Positions 1-8,816 of a stretch of DNA of 64,000 nucleotides are shown here, piece after piece. The translations under genes and the position numbers were made by a program. The notes below the pieces were generated by a model that saw only the letters and a list, made by a program, of their open reading frames with translations, was not told where the DNA came from and did no database searches. Each line of letters opens with the position of its first letter. Within the stretch, counting starts at the first letter, position 1. Source of the DNA: Testudinibacter aquarius (lineage in GTDB: Bacteria > Pseudomonadota > Gammaproteobacteria > Enterobacterales > Pasteurellaceae); assembly GCF_004342725.1 (NCBI RefSeq), contig NZ_SMCP01000009.1, positions 1-64,000 of the forward strand. The letters are read 5' to 3'.

Positions 1-35
1 AAACGTAATGAGAAATGGGACGCTACACGCCATTT

Positions 36-151
36 ATCCACAGTATCTGTGGGTTAAAAATGTGTTTCCAAAAAAACAGGAAACACAGTTGCTACTTTGC
101 CTAATTAAAGATCTTTATCGATAAACTAAGGGCGGATATAAAATCCGCCCT
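36..151. terminator. Three consecutive hairpins downstream of bamE
   Basis: Three inverted repeats follow one another. ATCCACAG/CTGTGGGT lies at 36-54 with a 3-nt loop. TGTGTTTCC/GGAAACACA lies at 61-87 and is followed on the minus strand by five T, so it is the best terminator candidate for bamE. AGGGCGGAT/ATCCGCCCT lies at 129-151. The first contains a perfect DnaA-box 9-mer at 34-42. The third is nearly the same palindrome as one at 44508-44526, so it is probably a dispersed repeat. The left window edge prevents seeing what lies beyond. Confidence 0.55.
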
Positions 152-177
152 GAATATAATATTAATAAAAAATTTTA

Positions 178-597
178 TTATGAAAAACTAAAAAAATCTT
201 TCATCGATTGCCACCAGCTTTTATTATTTTCCAACTCAAGCGGTTTGATGTCTGCGTCTTGTTGCTGTGGCAGTGGTCTGTCGAGGTTGAAGTCGCTGAC
301 AGTGCCTTTTTGGTTAAAGTTAACCGTTAAGGTGTATTGCTCCGGATCTTCGTAGCCTTTTTGTTGCAGGTAAACATAGTACCATGTGTAGCTGCTGTAC
401 GGGTCGGTCAACATCGGCGTACCCAGCAGATATTGTACCTGTTCCGGAGTCATGCCGTTTTGTAACTGCGCCACTTGCTCGGCCTGCAGATAGTTGCCTT
501 GCGGTACGTCAATGCGATAAACCAGTTTGTTGTATAACGAACAGGAGGTTGCACTGATACTGATTAAAAGAATCGCTAAAACTGATTTCAATCTCAT
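178..597 (-). CDS. bamE: Outer membrane protein assembly factor BamE
   Basis: This 139-aa lipoprotein matches BamE (SmpA/OmlA), a small subunit of the BAM complex that folds beta-barrel proteins into the outer membrane. A hydrophobic signal peptide ends in a lipobox A-T-S-C with the modified cysteine at residue 19. The conserved core follows: NGMTPEQVQYLLGTP near residue 47, then YTWYYVY near residue 70. Residues after about 105 are a polar tail that is less conserved in the family. It is transcribed away from yejK with a 76-bp gap. Length and motifs are normal for the family, and the identification is secure. Confidence 0.95.
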   Translation of the reverse strand: MRLKSVLAILLISISATSCSLYNKLVYRIDVPQGNYLQAEQVAQLQNGMTPEQVQYLLGTPMLTDPYSSYTWYYVYLQQKGYEDPEQYTLTVNFNQKGTVSDFNLDRPLPQQQDADIKPLELENNKSWWQSMKDFFSFS

Positions 598-673
598 CTT
601 TTTTCTACCTTATTATTCTCGATTTTGTTACGGATAATACCTAAACTTGGCAAAAATGCCAACTGATTTAACA

Positions 674-1726
674 TCAAGCGTCCGATTTGGCAAAGCGCTG
701 CAATTGATCGCGCAGATTCGCCGGCAAACCTTTAATCGTTAAGCTGTCGCTTTGTTCGTCCCATACGATTCGCTCGTTTAATAATGCAGCATCAAAACTC
801 AAGGTCACGCCTTTGCCGGAGCCAGAATATTTGGTCAGCGATTTTAACGCGCCGGAAAGCGGCGGAAAGCTGTCCGCCAGCTCATACTGCTGTTGTTGGC
901 TGAATTGGCTGAAATTCTGCTGGTTTAGACTCGGTAAAGTATCAGAAAGTTCCTCTAACACAACCTCCTCGCCGACTTTTAATTGCCCTTTGCAATAATC
1001 AAACGCCTGTTTTTTCACTTCCTGAATTTGTTTGCTGCTCAATTCACCTTGTTGACAAAAATCGTCTACCGCTTGCAACAAGGTTAAATTCTGCTGTTTT
1101 GGATCAAAACCGCCGTCTGCCCCCAGAAAGTCCATAAAGAAATCGGAGATTTTGCGCCCAACCCGCCCTTTGATAAAACTTAAATAGCGGTTGGATGCCG
1201 CTAACAGTTTCAATTCGGTCAAATTCAAACGGGCGGCAATGTCATATTGCTGAATATTCAAATACGATGTGTGCCGAATATCCAGCTCTTCGTCCACCAA
1301 CATGCTGTGACGGCTATCGAGCAGTGCAAGGAACAGGTAATCGATCGCCAAAAAAGTATATTGGCACAGGATAAAAGTGCCGCTGTCGGCAAACACATAT
1401 TTTGCCAATTCCGCCGCCAGACTCTGCGCACTTTGTTGACTGAATGTAATAAAGTCCAGCTCATTTTCCATCAATCGATTTAATTGACGGGCAAATTGCG
1501 ATTCACCTTTAAACACGCCGTACGCCAAGGCTTTGCTTTGGTAATTCTGATGCAGTTGCAACATCATCTGCTCGATCTCATCATTCACCGGCAGCAATTG
1601 CGAACGCAAGCGGGTGGTTAATGTGGGGTTTTCCGCCTGATTTTCCGTTTTTTCAGCCGCTTTTTCTGCTATATTTCCGCTTAAATAAAGCTGATGGAGA
1701 ATGATCTGTTTAACTTCTATACTCAT
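674..1726 (-). CDS. yejK: Nucleoid-associated protein YejK (NdpA)
   Basis: A 350-aa protein of the YejK/NdpA family, a nucleoid-associated protein of gammaproteobacteria that binds DNA and topoisomerase IV in E. coli. The N-terminus [13 protein letters not shown] and the central [15 protein letters not shown] motif near residue 190 are characteristic. A proline-poor glutamine-rich stretch near residue 270 is species-specific. It is divergent from yejL-yejM across a 147-bp gap, the same gene neighbourhood as in enterics. A short TTGGCA/TGCCAA hairpin at 647-662 follows the stop and is a weak terminator candidate. The start is the first ATG after the divergent promoter region. Confidence 0.93.
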   Translation of the reverse strand: MSIEVKQIILHQLYLSGNIAEKAAEKTENQAENPTLTTRLRSQLLPVNDEIEQMMLQLHQNYQSKALAYGVFKGESQFARQLNRLMENELDFITFSQQSAQSLAAELAKYVFADSGTFILCQYTFLAIDYLFLALLDSRHSMLVDEELDIRHTSYLNIQQYDIAARLNLTELKLLAASNRYLSFIKGRVGRKISDFFMDFLGADGGFDPKQQNLTLLQAVDDFCQQGELSSKQIQEVKKQAFDYCKGQLKVGEEVVLEELSDTLPSLNQQNFSQFSQQQQYELADSFPPLSGALKSLTKYSGSGKGVTLSFDAALLNERIVWDEQSDSLTIKGLPANLRDQLQRFAKSDA

Positions 1727-1873
1727 TTATTGATCCATTTAATTTTCTTTTGCAAAACAAACGCCATTATACCCAATCGGCAACGGCTTTTTTAGCGGTA
1801 ACGTAAAAAATATGCTAACATTCTGCCAGATCACCGAATAATCAGCGCATGCTATCTTAAGAGGACTCAATTT

Positions 1874-2095
1874 ATGGCAACCCAATCAAAATACAGCGAT
1901 CACCAAATGCAAGTCCTGCTTAGCGATTTGGCAGCGGTGCTGGAAAAACATCAGGCGTCGGTCGATCTGTCATTGATGGCATTGGGCAACACCGTAACCA
2001 ATCTATTGCAATCCAGCGTCGGGCGCAATCAGCAGCAGGCGTTGGCAGCGGCATTCTGTGATGCCTTAAAAAATTCCTTAAAACCACGCGAATAA
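1874..2095 (+). CDS. yejL: YejL family protein (DUF1414)
   Basis: A 73-aa cytoplasmic protein of the small YejL (DUF1414) family. Its biochemical function is not established. The segment DLSLMALGNTVTNLL near residue 30 is the conserved family signature. A good ribosome binding site (AAGAGGA) sits about 10 nt before the ATG. It lies 34 bp upstream of yejM and is probably co-transcribed with it. The yejK-yejL-yejM grouping is conserved between this family and enterics and supports the name. Confidence 0.9.
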   Translation: MATQSKYSDHQMQVLLSDLAAVLEKHQASVDLSLMALGNTVTNLLQSSVGRNQQQALAAAFCDALKNSLKPRE

Positions 2096-2129
2096 CCGCA
2101 CTTTCAGTTCGCAAAACAGGCAAAAGAAT

Positions 2130-3908
2130 ATGCTGAAGATTCCAAGACAATATTGGGAAGCCACCTCGCAAAAAATTGCGTGGGGACACTGGTTTGCTTT
2201 CTTCAATATTGTCTGTGCGATTTTGATCGGCTCGCGCTATGCGTTTATTGCCGACTGGCCGAATACACTGATCGGCAAAATCTACTTTTTTCTGAATATC
2301 CTCGGTCATTTCAGCTTTATCGTGTTTGCGCTGTATTTGCTGATTCTATTTCCGCTCAGTTTTTTGATCAAAAACCCTTATAGCTTGCGTGCGGTCGGCG
2401 TGGTGCTGTCCACCCTCGGTTTAACCCTGCTGTTGCTGGACACCGAAATCTTTAACCGCTTCCACCTACATTTATCTTTTCTGGTATGGGATATTCTGAT
2501 CAATCCCGATAACGGCGATCTTGCCCGTAATTGGGAGCGTTTTTTTGTGCCGATGCCGCTGATTTTCTTGATTGTGATGCTGTTTTCACGCTGGTCATGG
2601 GATAAATTACGCAGTCTGGAACGGAAAAAATGGATTCGCAAAGTGGCTTACGGACTGATGTTCTGCTTTATCGCCTCGCACTTGCTGTACGCTTGGGCGG
2701 ACGCCTATTTCTATCGTCCGATTACGGTGCAAAAAGCCAACCTACCGCTTTCGTATCCGATGACCGCCCGAACCTTTTTGGAAAAAAACCAACTGCTGAA
2801 CCGCGATACCTATCTTGACCGAATCGCCAACAGTGGTCGGGCGGATGCTCCTTATCTGGATTATCCGAAACAGCCGCTGCGCTATGCGGATAGAGCAGAT
2901 AGAGCAGATAAAGCAGCAATGCAGAATATTTTGTTAATCAATATTTCCGGTTTGCGTCATGATGCAATCACGCCAGCCGATATGCCGTCACTGACAGCCT
3001 TTGCCGCAAATTCACTTGATTTCAAAAATAATTACAGTGGCGGCAACAATCCGAATATGGCATTGGTCAGTCTGTTTTACGGCTTGAATGCCAACTATTT
3101 CGACAGCTTGCTGAATCAACGTGAACAGTCGGTCTGGATTGAACGCATGCAACAGTTGGATTACCAATTCGGGCTGTTTGTTACCGCACCGTTCAAATCG
3201 CCACTGTATAACCGCGCTTTATTCCAACAACAAGCGCTGAATTTCAATGGGTTAAATCAACAAAGCACCCAACAATGGCTGGCTTGGCACCGGCAGCAAA
3301 ACCAACAAACTTGGTTCAGTTATCTGCAATATGATCTGCTCGGTGCAATGGCGGCTTTTGCCAAACAAGATCCCGAAGCGCAACAGCAGTATTACCGCTT
3401 GCAGCTGCAAGAGATTGATCGCCAGCTGCGCCAGATTTTGGCAGAACTCTCGCCAGACGAATTGGCCAAAACGGTGGTGGTGATCACCGCTGATCAGGGC
3501 TATTCCTATCAGCCGCAGAATAATCGCGATAACAACTATTTCGGGCGAGATCGGATTCAAGTGCCACTGCTAATTGCCTTACCGAACCAAGCGCCACGGC
3601 AGATCGAGCAAATTTCGTCACAAATGGATATTGTGCCGACCCTGATGCAGCAGCTGTTCCAAGTGCAAAATCCACAACGGGATTATAGCCAAGGACATGA
3701 TCTACTGAATTCAACGAGTGATGATTGGGTATTCGTTGCCAACCAGCGTTGGAACGTGGTGGTTGCCGATGACGGCACGCAATACCAGATTGATTCTCAA
3801 GGGGAATACCGAGAATATAATGCCCAATATCAACAGGTGAATTCTGAAAAACCACCACTGGCGCTGTTCTTGCAGATGTTTAACCGCGATCGCAATTTCT
3901 TGGATTAA
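2130..3908 (+). CDS. yejM: Inner membrane sulfatase-fold protein YejM (PbgA/LapC)
   Basis: A 592-aa inner membrane protein. About five hydrophobic segments occupy residues 15-190 and are followed by a periplasmic domain with alkaline phosphatase/sulfatase fold (ISGLRHDAITPADMPS near 270, VVVITADQGYSY near 450). In E. coli this protein (PbgA/LapC) senses lipopolysaccharide at the inner membrane and controls LpxC turnover through LapB. The same role is inferred here. The linker near residue 255 contains a short tandem repeat, ADRADRADKA, from a repeated GATAGAGCA-like unit. The gene ends before an inverted USS pair that acts as terminator. Confidence 0.92.
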   Translation: MLKIPRQYWEATSQKIAWGHWFAFFNIVCAILIGSRYAFIADWPNTLIGKIYFFLNILGHFSFIVFALYLLILFPLSFLIKNPYSLRAVGVVLSTLGLTLLLLDTEIFNRFHLHLSFLVWDILINPDNGDLARNWERFFVPMPLIFLIVMLFSRWSWDKLRSLERKKWIRKVAYGLMFCFIASHLLYAWADAYFYRPITVQKANLPLSYPMTARTFLEKNQLLNRDTYLDRIANSGRADAPYLDYPKQPLRYADRADRADKAAMQNILLINISGLRHDAITPADMPSLTAFAANSLDFKNNYSGGNNPNMALVSLFYGLNANYFDSLLNQREQSVWIERMQQLDYQFGLFVTAPFKSPLYNRALFQQQALNFNGLNQQSTQQWLAWHRQQNQQTWFSYLQYDLLGAMAAFAKQDPEAQQQYYRLQLQEIDRQLRQILAELSPDELAKTVVVITADQGYSYQPQNNRDNNYFGRDRIQVPLLIALPNQAPRQIEQISSQMDIVPTLMQQLFQVQNPQRDYSQGHDLLNSTSDDWVFVANQRWNVVVADDGTQYQIDSQGEYREYNAQYQQVNSEKPPLALFLQMFNRDRNFLD

Positions 3909-3935
3909 GACATTATAACAATGCCTGCCACTGAA

Positions 3936-3957
3936 AAAGTGCGGTCAACCGCACTTT
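3936..3957. terminator. Inverted USS pair between convergent yejM and the flavoprotein gene
   Basis: AAAGTGCGGT at 3936-3945 and ACCGCACTTT at 3948-3957 form a perfect 10-bp stem between two converging genes. It is preceded by A residues and followed by T-rich sequence, so it can serve both directions. Paired USS used as terminators are known from Haemophilus. Confidence 0.75.
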
Positions 3958-3983
3958 AGGCTCTCCTTATACTACCGCCATGA

Positions 3984-5195
3984 TTACGCCGCAATCGCTT
4001 CGGCGCACACATAGGCTGAACTCCACGCCCATTGGAAGTTGTAGCCGCCGAGCCAACCGGTGACATCCAGCACTTCACCGATAAAATATAAGCCCGGAAT
4101 GTCATGCGCCTGCATGGTTTTAGAGGAAATCACCGCAGTGTCGACACCGCCCATGGTCACTTCGGCAGTGCGGTAGCCTTCGGTGCCGTTGGGGTCGAAT
4201 TGCCAGTGGTGAATAAGCTGTTCCAATTGCTGCAACCGCACTTTGGAGAGTTGTGCAATGGCTTGATCGTCGAACAGTTTCAGTTCAAGCCATAATTCCA
4301 CCAAACGTTTCGGCAAAATGCGCCCAAGTGCGGTTTTTAGCTGCATTTTTGGCGAAGTTTGGCGCAGTTCGTGTAGATAATCGCTGATATTTTGCTGTGG
4401 CAATAAATCAATTGCTAGGGTTTGGTTCGGCTGCCAATAGTTGGAAATCTGTAGCATTGCCGGGCCGGAAAGTCCGCGATGAGTGAACAGCATTTGGTTG
4501 TAAAACTGTTTGCCAGATTTCGCTTCGACATTGACCGCCAGCGAAACACCGGCTAACTGCGCATAAACTTTATCCTGTTCGCGCCAGGTGAACGGTACTA
4601 ACGAGGCTCGAGGCGCAACCACGTTCAAACCAAACTGCTCTGCCAGCTTATAACCGAATGCGCTTGCGCCCAACGCCGGCATTGAAAGCCCGCCAGTCGC
4701 AATCACCAGATGATGACACAACAATTTGTTGCCGTTGCTTTGCAGCCGAAACCGCACTTTGCCGCCATCGGCATTTTCCAAGCGTTCAACTGTATCGACT
4801 TGTTGGCGTAATTGAATTTCAACCTGCCCCTTTTGACACTCTTTTAGCAATAAATCGACAATCTGCTGCGAGCTGTGGTCACAGAACAGCTGCCCCAACT
4901 CTTTTTCATGGTAGCCAATACCATGTTCGCTAACCAACGAGATGAAATCCCATTGCGTATAGCGGGCAAGTGCGGATTTGACAAAATGCGGATTTTGGCT
5001 AAGGTAGTGCTGCGGAGTCACGTCTAGATTAGTAAAATTGCAGAAACCGCCGCCCGCCATTAAAATTTTGCGTCCGATTTTTTTACCGTTATCCAGCACT
5101 AACACCGACTTACCAGCCTGCCCCAAACGGGCAGCACAGAATAAACCTGCCGCACCAGCGCCGATAATCACCACGTCATACTTTGTTTGTTGCAT
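3984..5195 (-). CDS. HI0933-like NAD(P)/FAD-dependent oxidoreductase (YhiN/BaiN family)
   Basis: A 403-aa flavoprotein of the HI0933/YhiN family. The dinucleotide-binding motif GAGAAGLFCAARLGQAG begins at residue 12. The family signature KILMAGGGFCNFTN follows near residue 46. The C-terminal FAD motif includes GLYFIGEVLDVTGWLGGYNFQWAWSSA in the last 50 residues. The physiological substrate of the family is not settled; some clostridial relatives (BaiN) act on bile acid intermediates, which need not apply here. It follows nrfF on the same strand with a 44-bp gap, and in H. influenzae HI0933 also neighbours cytochrome maturation genes. A link to that pathway is only suggested by position. Confidence 0.88.
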   Translation of the reverse strand: MQQTKYDVVIIGAGAAGLFCAARLGQAGKSVLVLDNGKKIGRKILMAGGGFCNFTNLDVTPQHYLSQNPHFVKSALARYTQWDFISLVSEHGIGYHEKELGQLFCDHSSQQIVDLLLKECQKGQVEIQLRQQVDTVERLENADGGKVRFRLQSNGNKLLCHHLVIATGGLSMPALGASAFGYKLAEQFGLNVVAPRASLVPFTWREQDKVYAQLAGVSLAVNVEAKSGKQFYNQMLFTHRGLSGPAMLQISNYWQPNQTLAIDLLPQQNISDYLHELRQTSPKMQLKTALGRILPKRLVELWLELKLFDDQAIAQLSKVRLQQLEQLIHHWQFDPNGTEGYRTAEVTMGGVDTAVISSKTMQAHDIPGLYFIGEVLDVTGWLGGYNFQWAWSSAYVCAEAIAA

Positions 5196-5239
5196 TGTTT
5201 TGCCCGCTACCTGAATTGAAAAGGCGATTATAGCGCAAT

Positions 5240-6295
5240 TTAACGCTGTATTCCGCCTAACATTTCCGCCGCTTGCAGATTTTGGATCAGGTTACGCCGA
5301 TCCAGATCAGGGTGATTGCTGTCTAAAATCTGCTTCCAGTAGCGGCTAGCTTGGGCATAATCGCCACGCCCGAACGCATCAGCCGCCAGTAATGACAATG
5401 CTCGCAGTTGTTTGGGATCTTGTTGCAGTGATAAATCAAGCAACGACTTCGCTTTATCGCTTAATTTTTTGTCGGCTTGATAGTAAAGTGCGGTTGCGGC
5501 GGCGGCGAGCAGTTCGCTGTTTGTGCCGAGCAGATATTCAGCGCGGTTAAAAGACTCCAGCGCATTGGCGTACTCTTCTGCTTGCAGGTAATTCAACCCC
5601 AACTGAAACCAATTTTCGCCGTTGTTATAATCGGCACGCAACGCATTTTGCAGCTCCTGCCGATACTGTTGCCGCTGTTCGCTGCCGCTTTGCACCACTT
5701 CCGCTTTAAGCTTGCTGCCTTGCTGCCAAGCGGGATAGCGACCGCTCAAGCCGTAGAGTAACATCGCACTGAGCCCGATGACGACAATCAATCCGCCACC
5801 GAAGGCAACATTAAAGCCGGTTGGCTTAACTGTCGCCGCCGCAAATTCTGTGCTAACCGCACTTTGTTGTTCAGCTAACCGATCGGACTCAGATTGCGTT
5901 TTGCCTTTGCTTTTACGCCATAATAATACACCGGACAACAGCAACAGCACGAAAGGGGCACTCCACAGCAGCCAGGTGGTGGTTTTAAACGGTGGGTCAT
6001 AACGCACAAAATCGCCAAAACGTGCCGTCATCTGTTCGACAATCTGTTGATCGCTTACGCCGGCGTCTGCCAATTGATATACTTCAAGCCGTAAATCGTA
6101 GGCAATCGGCGAATTAGATTCGACCAAATTTTGGTTTTGGCATTGTGGACAACGTAACGATTTTGCCAGATTAACCGCTCTGATGCGGGTTTCCGGCGAT
6201 TGGAATTGATAGGTATCGACAATTTCGGCATAACTAATGCCACTGATCGTCAACACAAACAGCAATAAACTGCATAATTTCCATTTATGCCACAT
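5240..6295 (-). CDS. nrfF: Cytochrome c heme-lyase subunit, NrfF/CcmH with C-terminal CcmI/NrfG-like TPR
   Basis: A 351-aa membrane protein with two parts. The N-terminal CcmH/NrfF domain has a signal segment, the apocytochrome-reducing motif LRCPQCQNQN near residue 47 and a membrane anchor near residue 110. A second membrane helix near residue 160 leads into a C-terminal TPR region (NNGENWFQLGLNYLQAEEYANALESFNRAEYLLG). E. coli CcmH has the same fused design and nearly the same length, whereas NrfF and NrfG are separate there. It should act with NrfE and the thioredoxin encoded just upstream to attach heme to periplasmic cytochromes. It starts 1 bp after the thioredoxin stop codon, so the two are co-translated. 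Confidence 0.85.
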   Translation of the reverse strand: MWHKWKLCSLLLFVLTISGISYAEIVDTYQFQSPETRIRAVNLAKSLRCPQCQNQNLVESNSPIAYDLRLEVYQLADAGVSDQQIVEQMTARFGDFVRYDPPFKTTTWLLWSAPFVLLLLSGVLLWRKSKGKTQSESDRLAEQQSAVSTEFAAATVKPTGFNVAFGGGLIVVIGLSAMLLYGLSGRYPAWQQGSKLKAEVVQSGSEQRQQYRQELQNALRADYNNGENWFQLGLNYLQAEEYANALESFNRAEYLLGTNSELLAAAATALYYQADKKLSDKAKSLLDLSLQQDPKQLRALSLLAADAFGRGDYAQASRYWKQILDSNHPDLDRRNLIQNLQAAEMLGGIQR

Positions 6296-6296
6296 C

Positions 6297-6866
6297 TTAT
6301 TGCTCCTTTATTGTAGAAACTGAAGGTGTGGCAACTGACGTTGAAAAGTCTTTCAGCAACGGCATAAACTGCTGTTGCCACACGGCTTGCTCCAACTCAC
6401 CGACATAGCGAAAACGGATAATCCCGTCACCGTCAATCAGATAGGTTTCCGGCGCACCGTAAACCCCTAAAGCCAATGCCAGCTTGCCGTCATGATCGTT
6501 CAGCACCTGCACAAACGGATTGCCTTTGGTGACTAACATTTGCCGTGCCGACTGTGGATTATCACGATAATTCAAGCCGTAAATCAGGTAGCCCTGCTGT
6601 TTCAGCTGCATCAAAAACGGGTGCTCAACAATGCAGCTCGGGCACCAACTGCCCCACACATTCAACAAAAACGGCTGTTTTGGTAAAGTGCGGTTGTCGA
6701 TCCGTTGTGTCGGTTGCAGCAGATCCGTCAGCTGAAACTCCGGCAGGGGTTTGCCTTGTTGCGCCAATGCCAGCTGCGACGGATCGCGTTGTAAACCAAG
6801 CAGCAGCACCAAGCCCAACGCCAGCAGGGCGAGCAAGGGTAAAAACAGCGCAAGGCGTTTTTTCAT
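6297..6866 (-). CDS. DsbE/CcmG-like thioredoxin for cytochrome c maturation
   Basis: A 189-aa membrane-anchored thioredoxin. The ATG chosen at 6866 overlaps the nrfE stop codon as TGATG, and the following residues MKKRLALFLPLLALLAL form a typical N-terminal anchor. An upstream in-frame start (6944) would lie inside nrfE and is unlikely. The active site is WCPSC in a WGSWCPSC context near residue 81, and the downstream GVYGAPETYLIDGDG carries the cis-proline loop typical of DsbE/CcmG. It is expected to reduce apocytochrome cysteines or the CcmH/NrfF disulfide. In nrf loci this gene is often called nrfX or dsbE2. Confidence 0.88.
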   Translation of the reverse strand: MKKRLALFLPLLALLALGLVLLLGLQRDPSQLALAQQGKPLPEFQLTDLLQPTQRIDNRTLPKQPFLLNVWGSWCPSCIVEHPFLMQLKQQGYLIYGLNYRDNPQSARQMLVTKGNPFVQVLNDHDGKLALALGVYGAPETYLIDGDGIIRFRYVGELEQAVWQQQFMPLLKDFSTSVATPSVSTIKEQ

Positions 6867-8752
6867 CACAATGCCCTCCACTTTGGCAACATAATCGACA
6901 AAAATGCGCCCAATGCCATCAGTAAGCCGCCAAGCCAAAGCCACTGAATCAGCGGCTTATAGTGGAAACCAAAGGAATAACGCTGTTGCGCCGATTTATC
7001 ACCCAGCACCACATACAGATCACCGAATACACCGTTTTGAATCGCCACTTCGCTCATCATGCTGTTGCGAATATCGTAAAAACGCTTTTCCGGATAGAGG
7101 GCAAACTGCGTACCGTTATGCGTGACGTTCAAGTGGGCGGTATCGGTGGTGTAATTCGAGGCGAGACGATATTCATTGCCTTTAAAATCAAATTGATAAC
7201 CGTGCAACTGTGCTTGCTCCCCGGCTGCCAGTTTGACACCGAGATCGGAGGCGTAGTAACCGCTCATCATCGCCGCAATCACCACCAATCCCAAGCCGGC
7301 ATGACCGAACAACATCGGCAGTGCGGTTTTTAGTCGTTGTTGCCGATAAGTCAACCAAGCCGAATGCAACAGGCTGAATAGCAACCAAAACCCGAGCAGT
7401 ACAAACGTGAACGCCAAGCCTTGCCAGCCTTTGAGCGGATCGAGCCGGATATTCCAGTCGATCACAAGGTAAGTACAAACTAACGCCGGCAGCATATTCA
7501 GCAGATAGCGTTGCCAATGTCGCGCACGCCCATTTAGCCACAGCAGCATCATCAACAAACAGCACAGCACTAATGGGGTAAAAATAGTATTAAAATAGGG
7601 TGCACCAACCGAAATTGAGCCAAAACCGAAGGTGCTGAACAGCAACGGATAGAAAGTGCCGAGCAGGACGCTAAATGCAGCAATGGCGGTGAGAATATTG
7701 AGTAGTAATAGTGCGGTCGGCTGTGAAAACCAGCCCGTCGCAGACCGCACTTCGCTGATTTTAGCTTTCAGCGCAAAAATGGCTAAACCCATGCCGCTAA
7801 ACAGAAAAAACATCGCCAGCAGCGCATAACCGCGCGACGGATCGATAGAAAAAGCATGCACCGAGGTGATTACGCCCGAGCGCACAATAAACGTGCCGAG
7901 CAATGAAGCGGAAAACGCCAGCAGCGACAACAATAAGCTCCAGTAGGGATATAAACCGTGTCGTTGCGTGCCGATTAAGCTGTGGATTAGCCCCAAACCG
8001 AGCAACCACGGCATCAGCGAGGCATTTTCGACCGGATCCCAGAACCACCAACCGCCCCAGCCCAGTTCGTAGTACGCCCACCATGCACCGAGTAAAATAC
8101 CACAAGTCAACCAGCCCCAACTCAGCAGCGCCCAACTGCGGCTGTAAGCGGCAAACGTTTGTTGATCGGTTTTACACAGTAAGGTCACAATCGACAGGGC
8201 AAAATTCAGCGCAAAGCCGACATAGCCCAGATACAGCAACGGCGGGTGAAACACCAACGCAATATCCTGCAACATCGGGTTGAGATCGCGTCCCTGAAAC
8301 GGTGCAGGGAACAAACGCTCAAACGGATCGGATAAAATCAAGGTATAGAGGCAAAGTGCGGTATAAATCAAGGCAAGCACAGCCACCACCCGCGCCGTGA
8401 ACAGGCGATCACTCGAGCGGTTGAACAGCGCAAACAGCATTGTCCACAATGATAGCGTCACCAACCAGAACAACATCGAGCCTTCGTGTCCGCCCCAAGT
8501 CGCTGCAATTTTAAACAGTAGCGGTAACTCAGTATTGGAATGCGAAGCCACATACAACACCGAAAAATCGTCTTGGACGAAACAATAAGCCAAAATCGTA
8601 ATCGCCGCCAGCGCAGATAAAAACAGCCATACGCAAAGCAGTGGCGTAGCCGACACCCAGCCCAATCGCTGCGGCAAAAACGGGATCAGCAACAACACAA
8701 GTGCGGTCATGAAACTGCAAATTAATGCGAAATAGCCGAATTCTGGTAGCAT
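6866..8752 (-). CDS. nrfE: Heme lyase subunit NrfE (CcmF family)
   Basis: A 628-aa polytopic inner membrane protein of the CcmF/NrfE/CcsA superfamily, with roughly 13-15 hydrophobic segments. The tryptophan-rich heme-handling motif WGGWWFWDPVENASLMPW lies near residue 230. In the nrf pathway NrfE works with NrfF/NrfG to attach heme to the unusual CWTCK site of NrfA. The reading frame can extend to a TTG at 8767. The ATG at 8752 is preferred because GAGTG lies 8 nt upstream and the sequence MLPEFGYFAL fits the family start. A terminator-like hairpin separates it from nrfD. Confidence 0.9.
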   Translation of the reverse strand: MLPEFGYFALICSFMTALVLLLIPFLPQRLGWVSATPLLCVWLFLSALAAITILAYCFVQDDFSVLYVASHSNTELPLLFKIAATWGGHEGSMLFWLVTLSLWTMLFALFNRSSDRLFTARVVAVLALIYTALCLYTLILSDPFERLFPAPFQGRDLNPMLQDIALVFHPPLLYLGYVGFALNFALSIVTLLCKTDQQTFAAYSRSWALLSWGWLTCGILLGAWWAYYELGWGGWWFWDPVENASLMPWLLGLGLIHSLIGTQRHGLYPYWSLLLSLLAFSASLLGTFIVRSGVITSVHAFSIDPSRGYALLAMFFLFSGMGLAIFALKAKISEVRSATGWFSQPTALLLLNILTAIAAFSVLLGTFYPLLFSTFGFGSISVGAPYFNTIFTPLVLCCLLMMLLWLNGRARHWQRYLLNMLPALVCTYLVIDWNIRLDPLKGWQGLAFTFVLLGFWLLFSLLHSAWLTYRQQRLKTALPMLFGHAGLGLVVIAAMMSGYYASDLGVKLAAGEQAQLHGYQFDFKGNEYRLASNYTTDTAHLNVTHNGTQFALYPEKRFYDIRNSMMSEVAIQNGVFGDLYVVLGDKSAQQRYSFGFHYKPLIQWLWLGGLLMALGAFLSIMLPKWRAL

Positions 8753-8772
8753 TTTTGTTTCACTCAAATAAA

Positions 8773-8805
8773 AATGACGAGATTACTCAAAATAATCCCG
8801 TCATT
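8773..8805 (-). terminator. Intercistronic terminator-like hairpin between nrfD and nrfE
   Basis: On the minus strand AATGACG-G-GATTA pairs with TAATC-T-CGTCATT (13 bp with one mismatch, 7-nt loop) and is followed directly by TTTTATTT. This has all features of a rho-independent terminator. It sits 11 nt after the nrfD stop and before the nrfE start, so it should reduce read-through from nrfABCD into the maturation genes. Confidence 0.75.
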
Positions 8806-8816
8806 CTAACAACTTA

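Noticed and set aside
34-42. Perfect DnaA box TTATCCACA, hinting at a replication origin
   Set aside because: A single box within a terminator-like hairpin, with no box cluster, no AT-rich unwinding repeats and no dnaA or gidA nearby.
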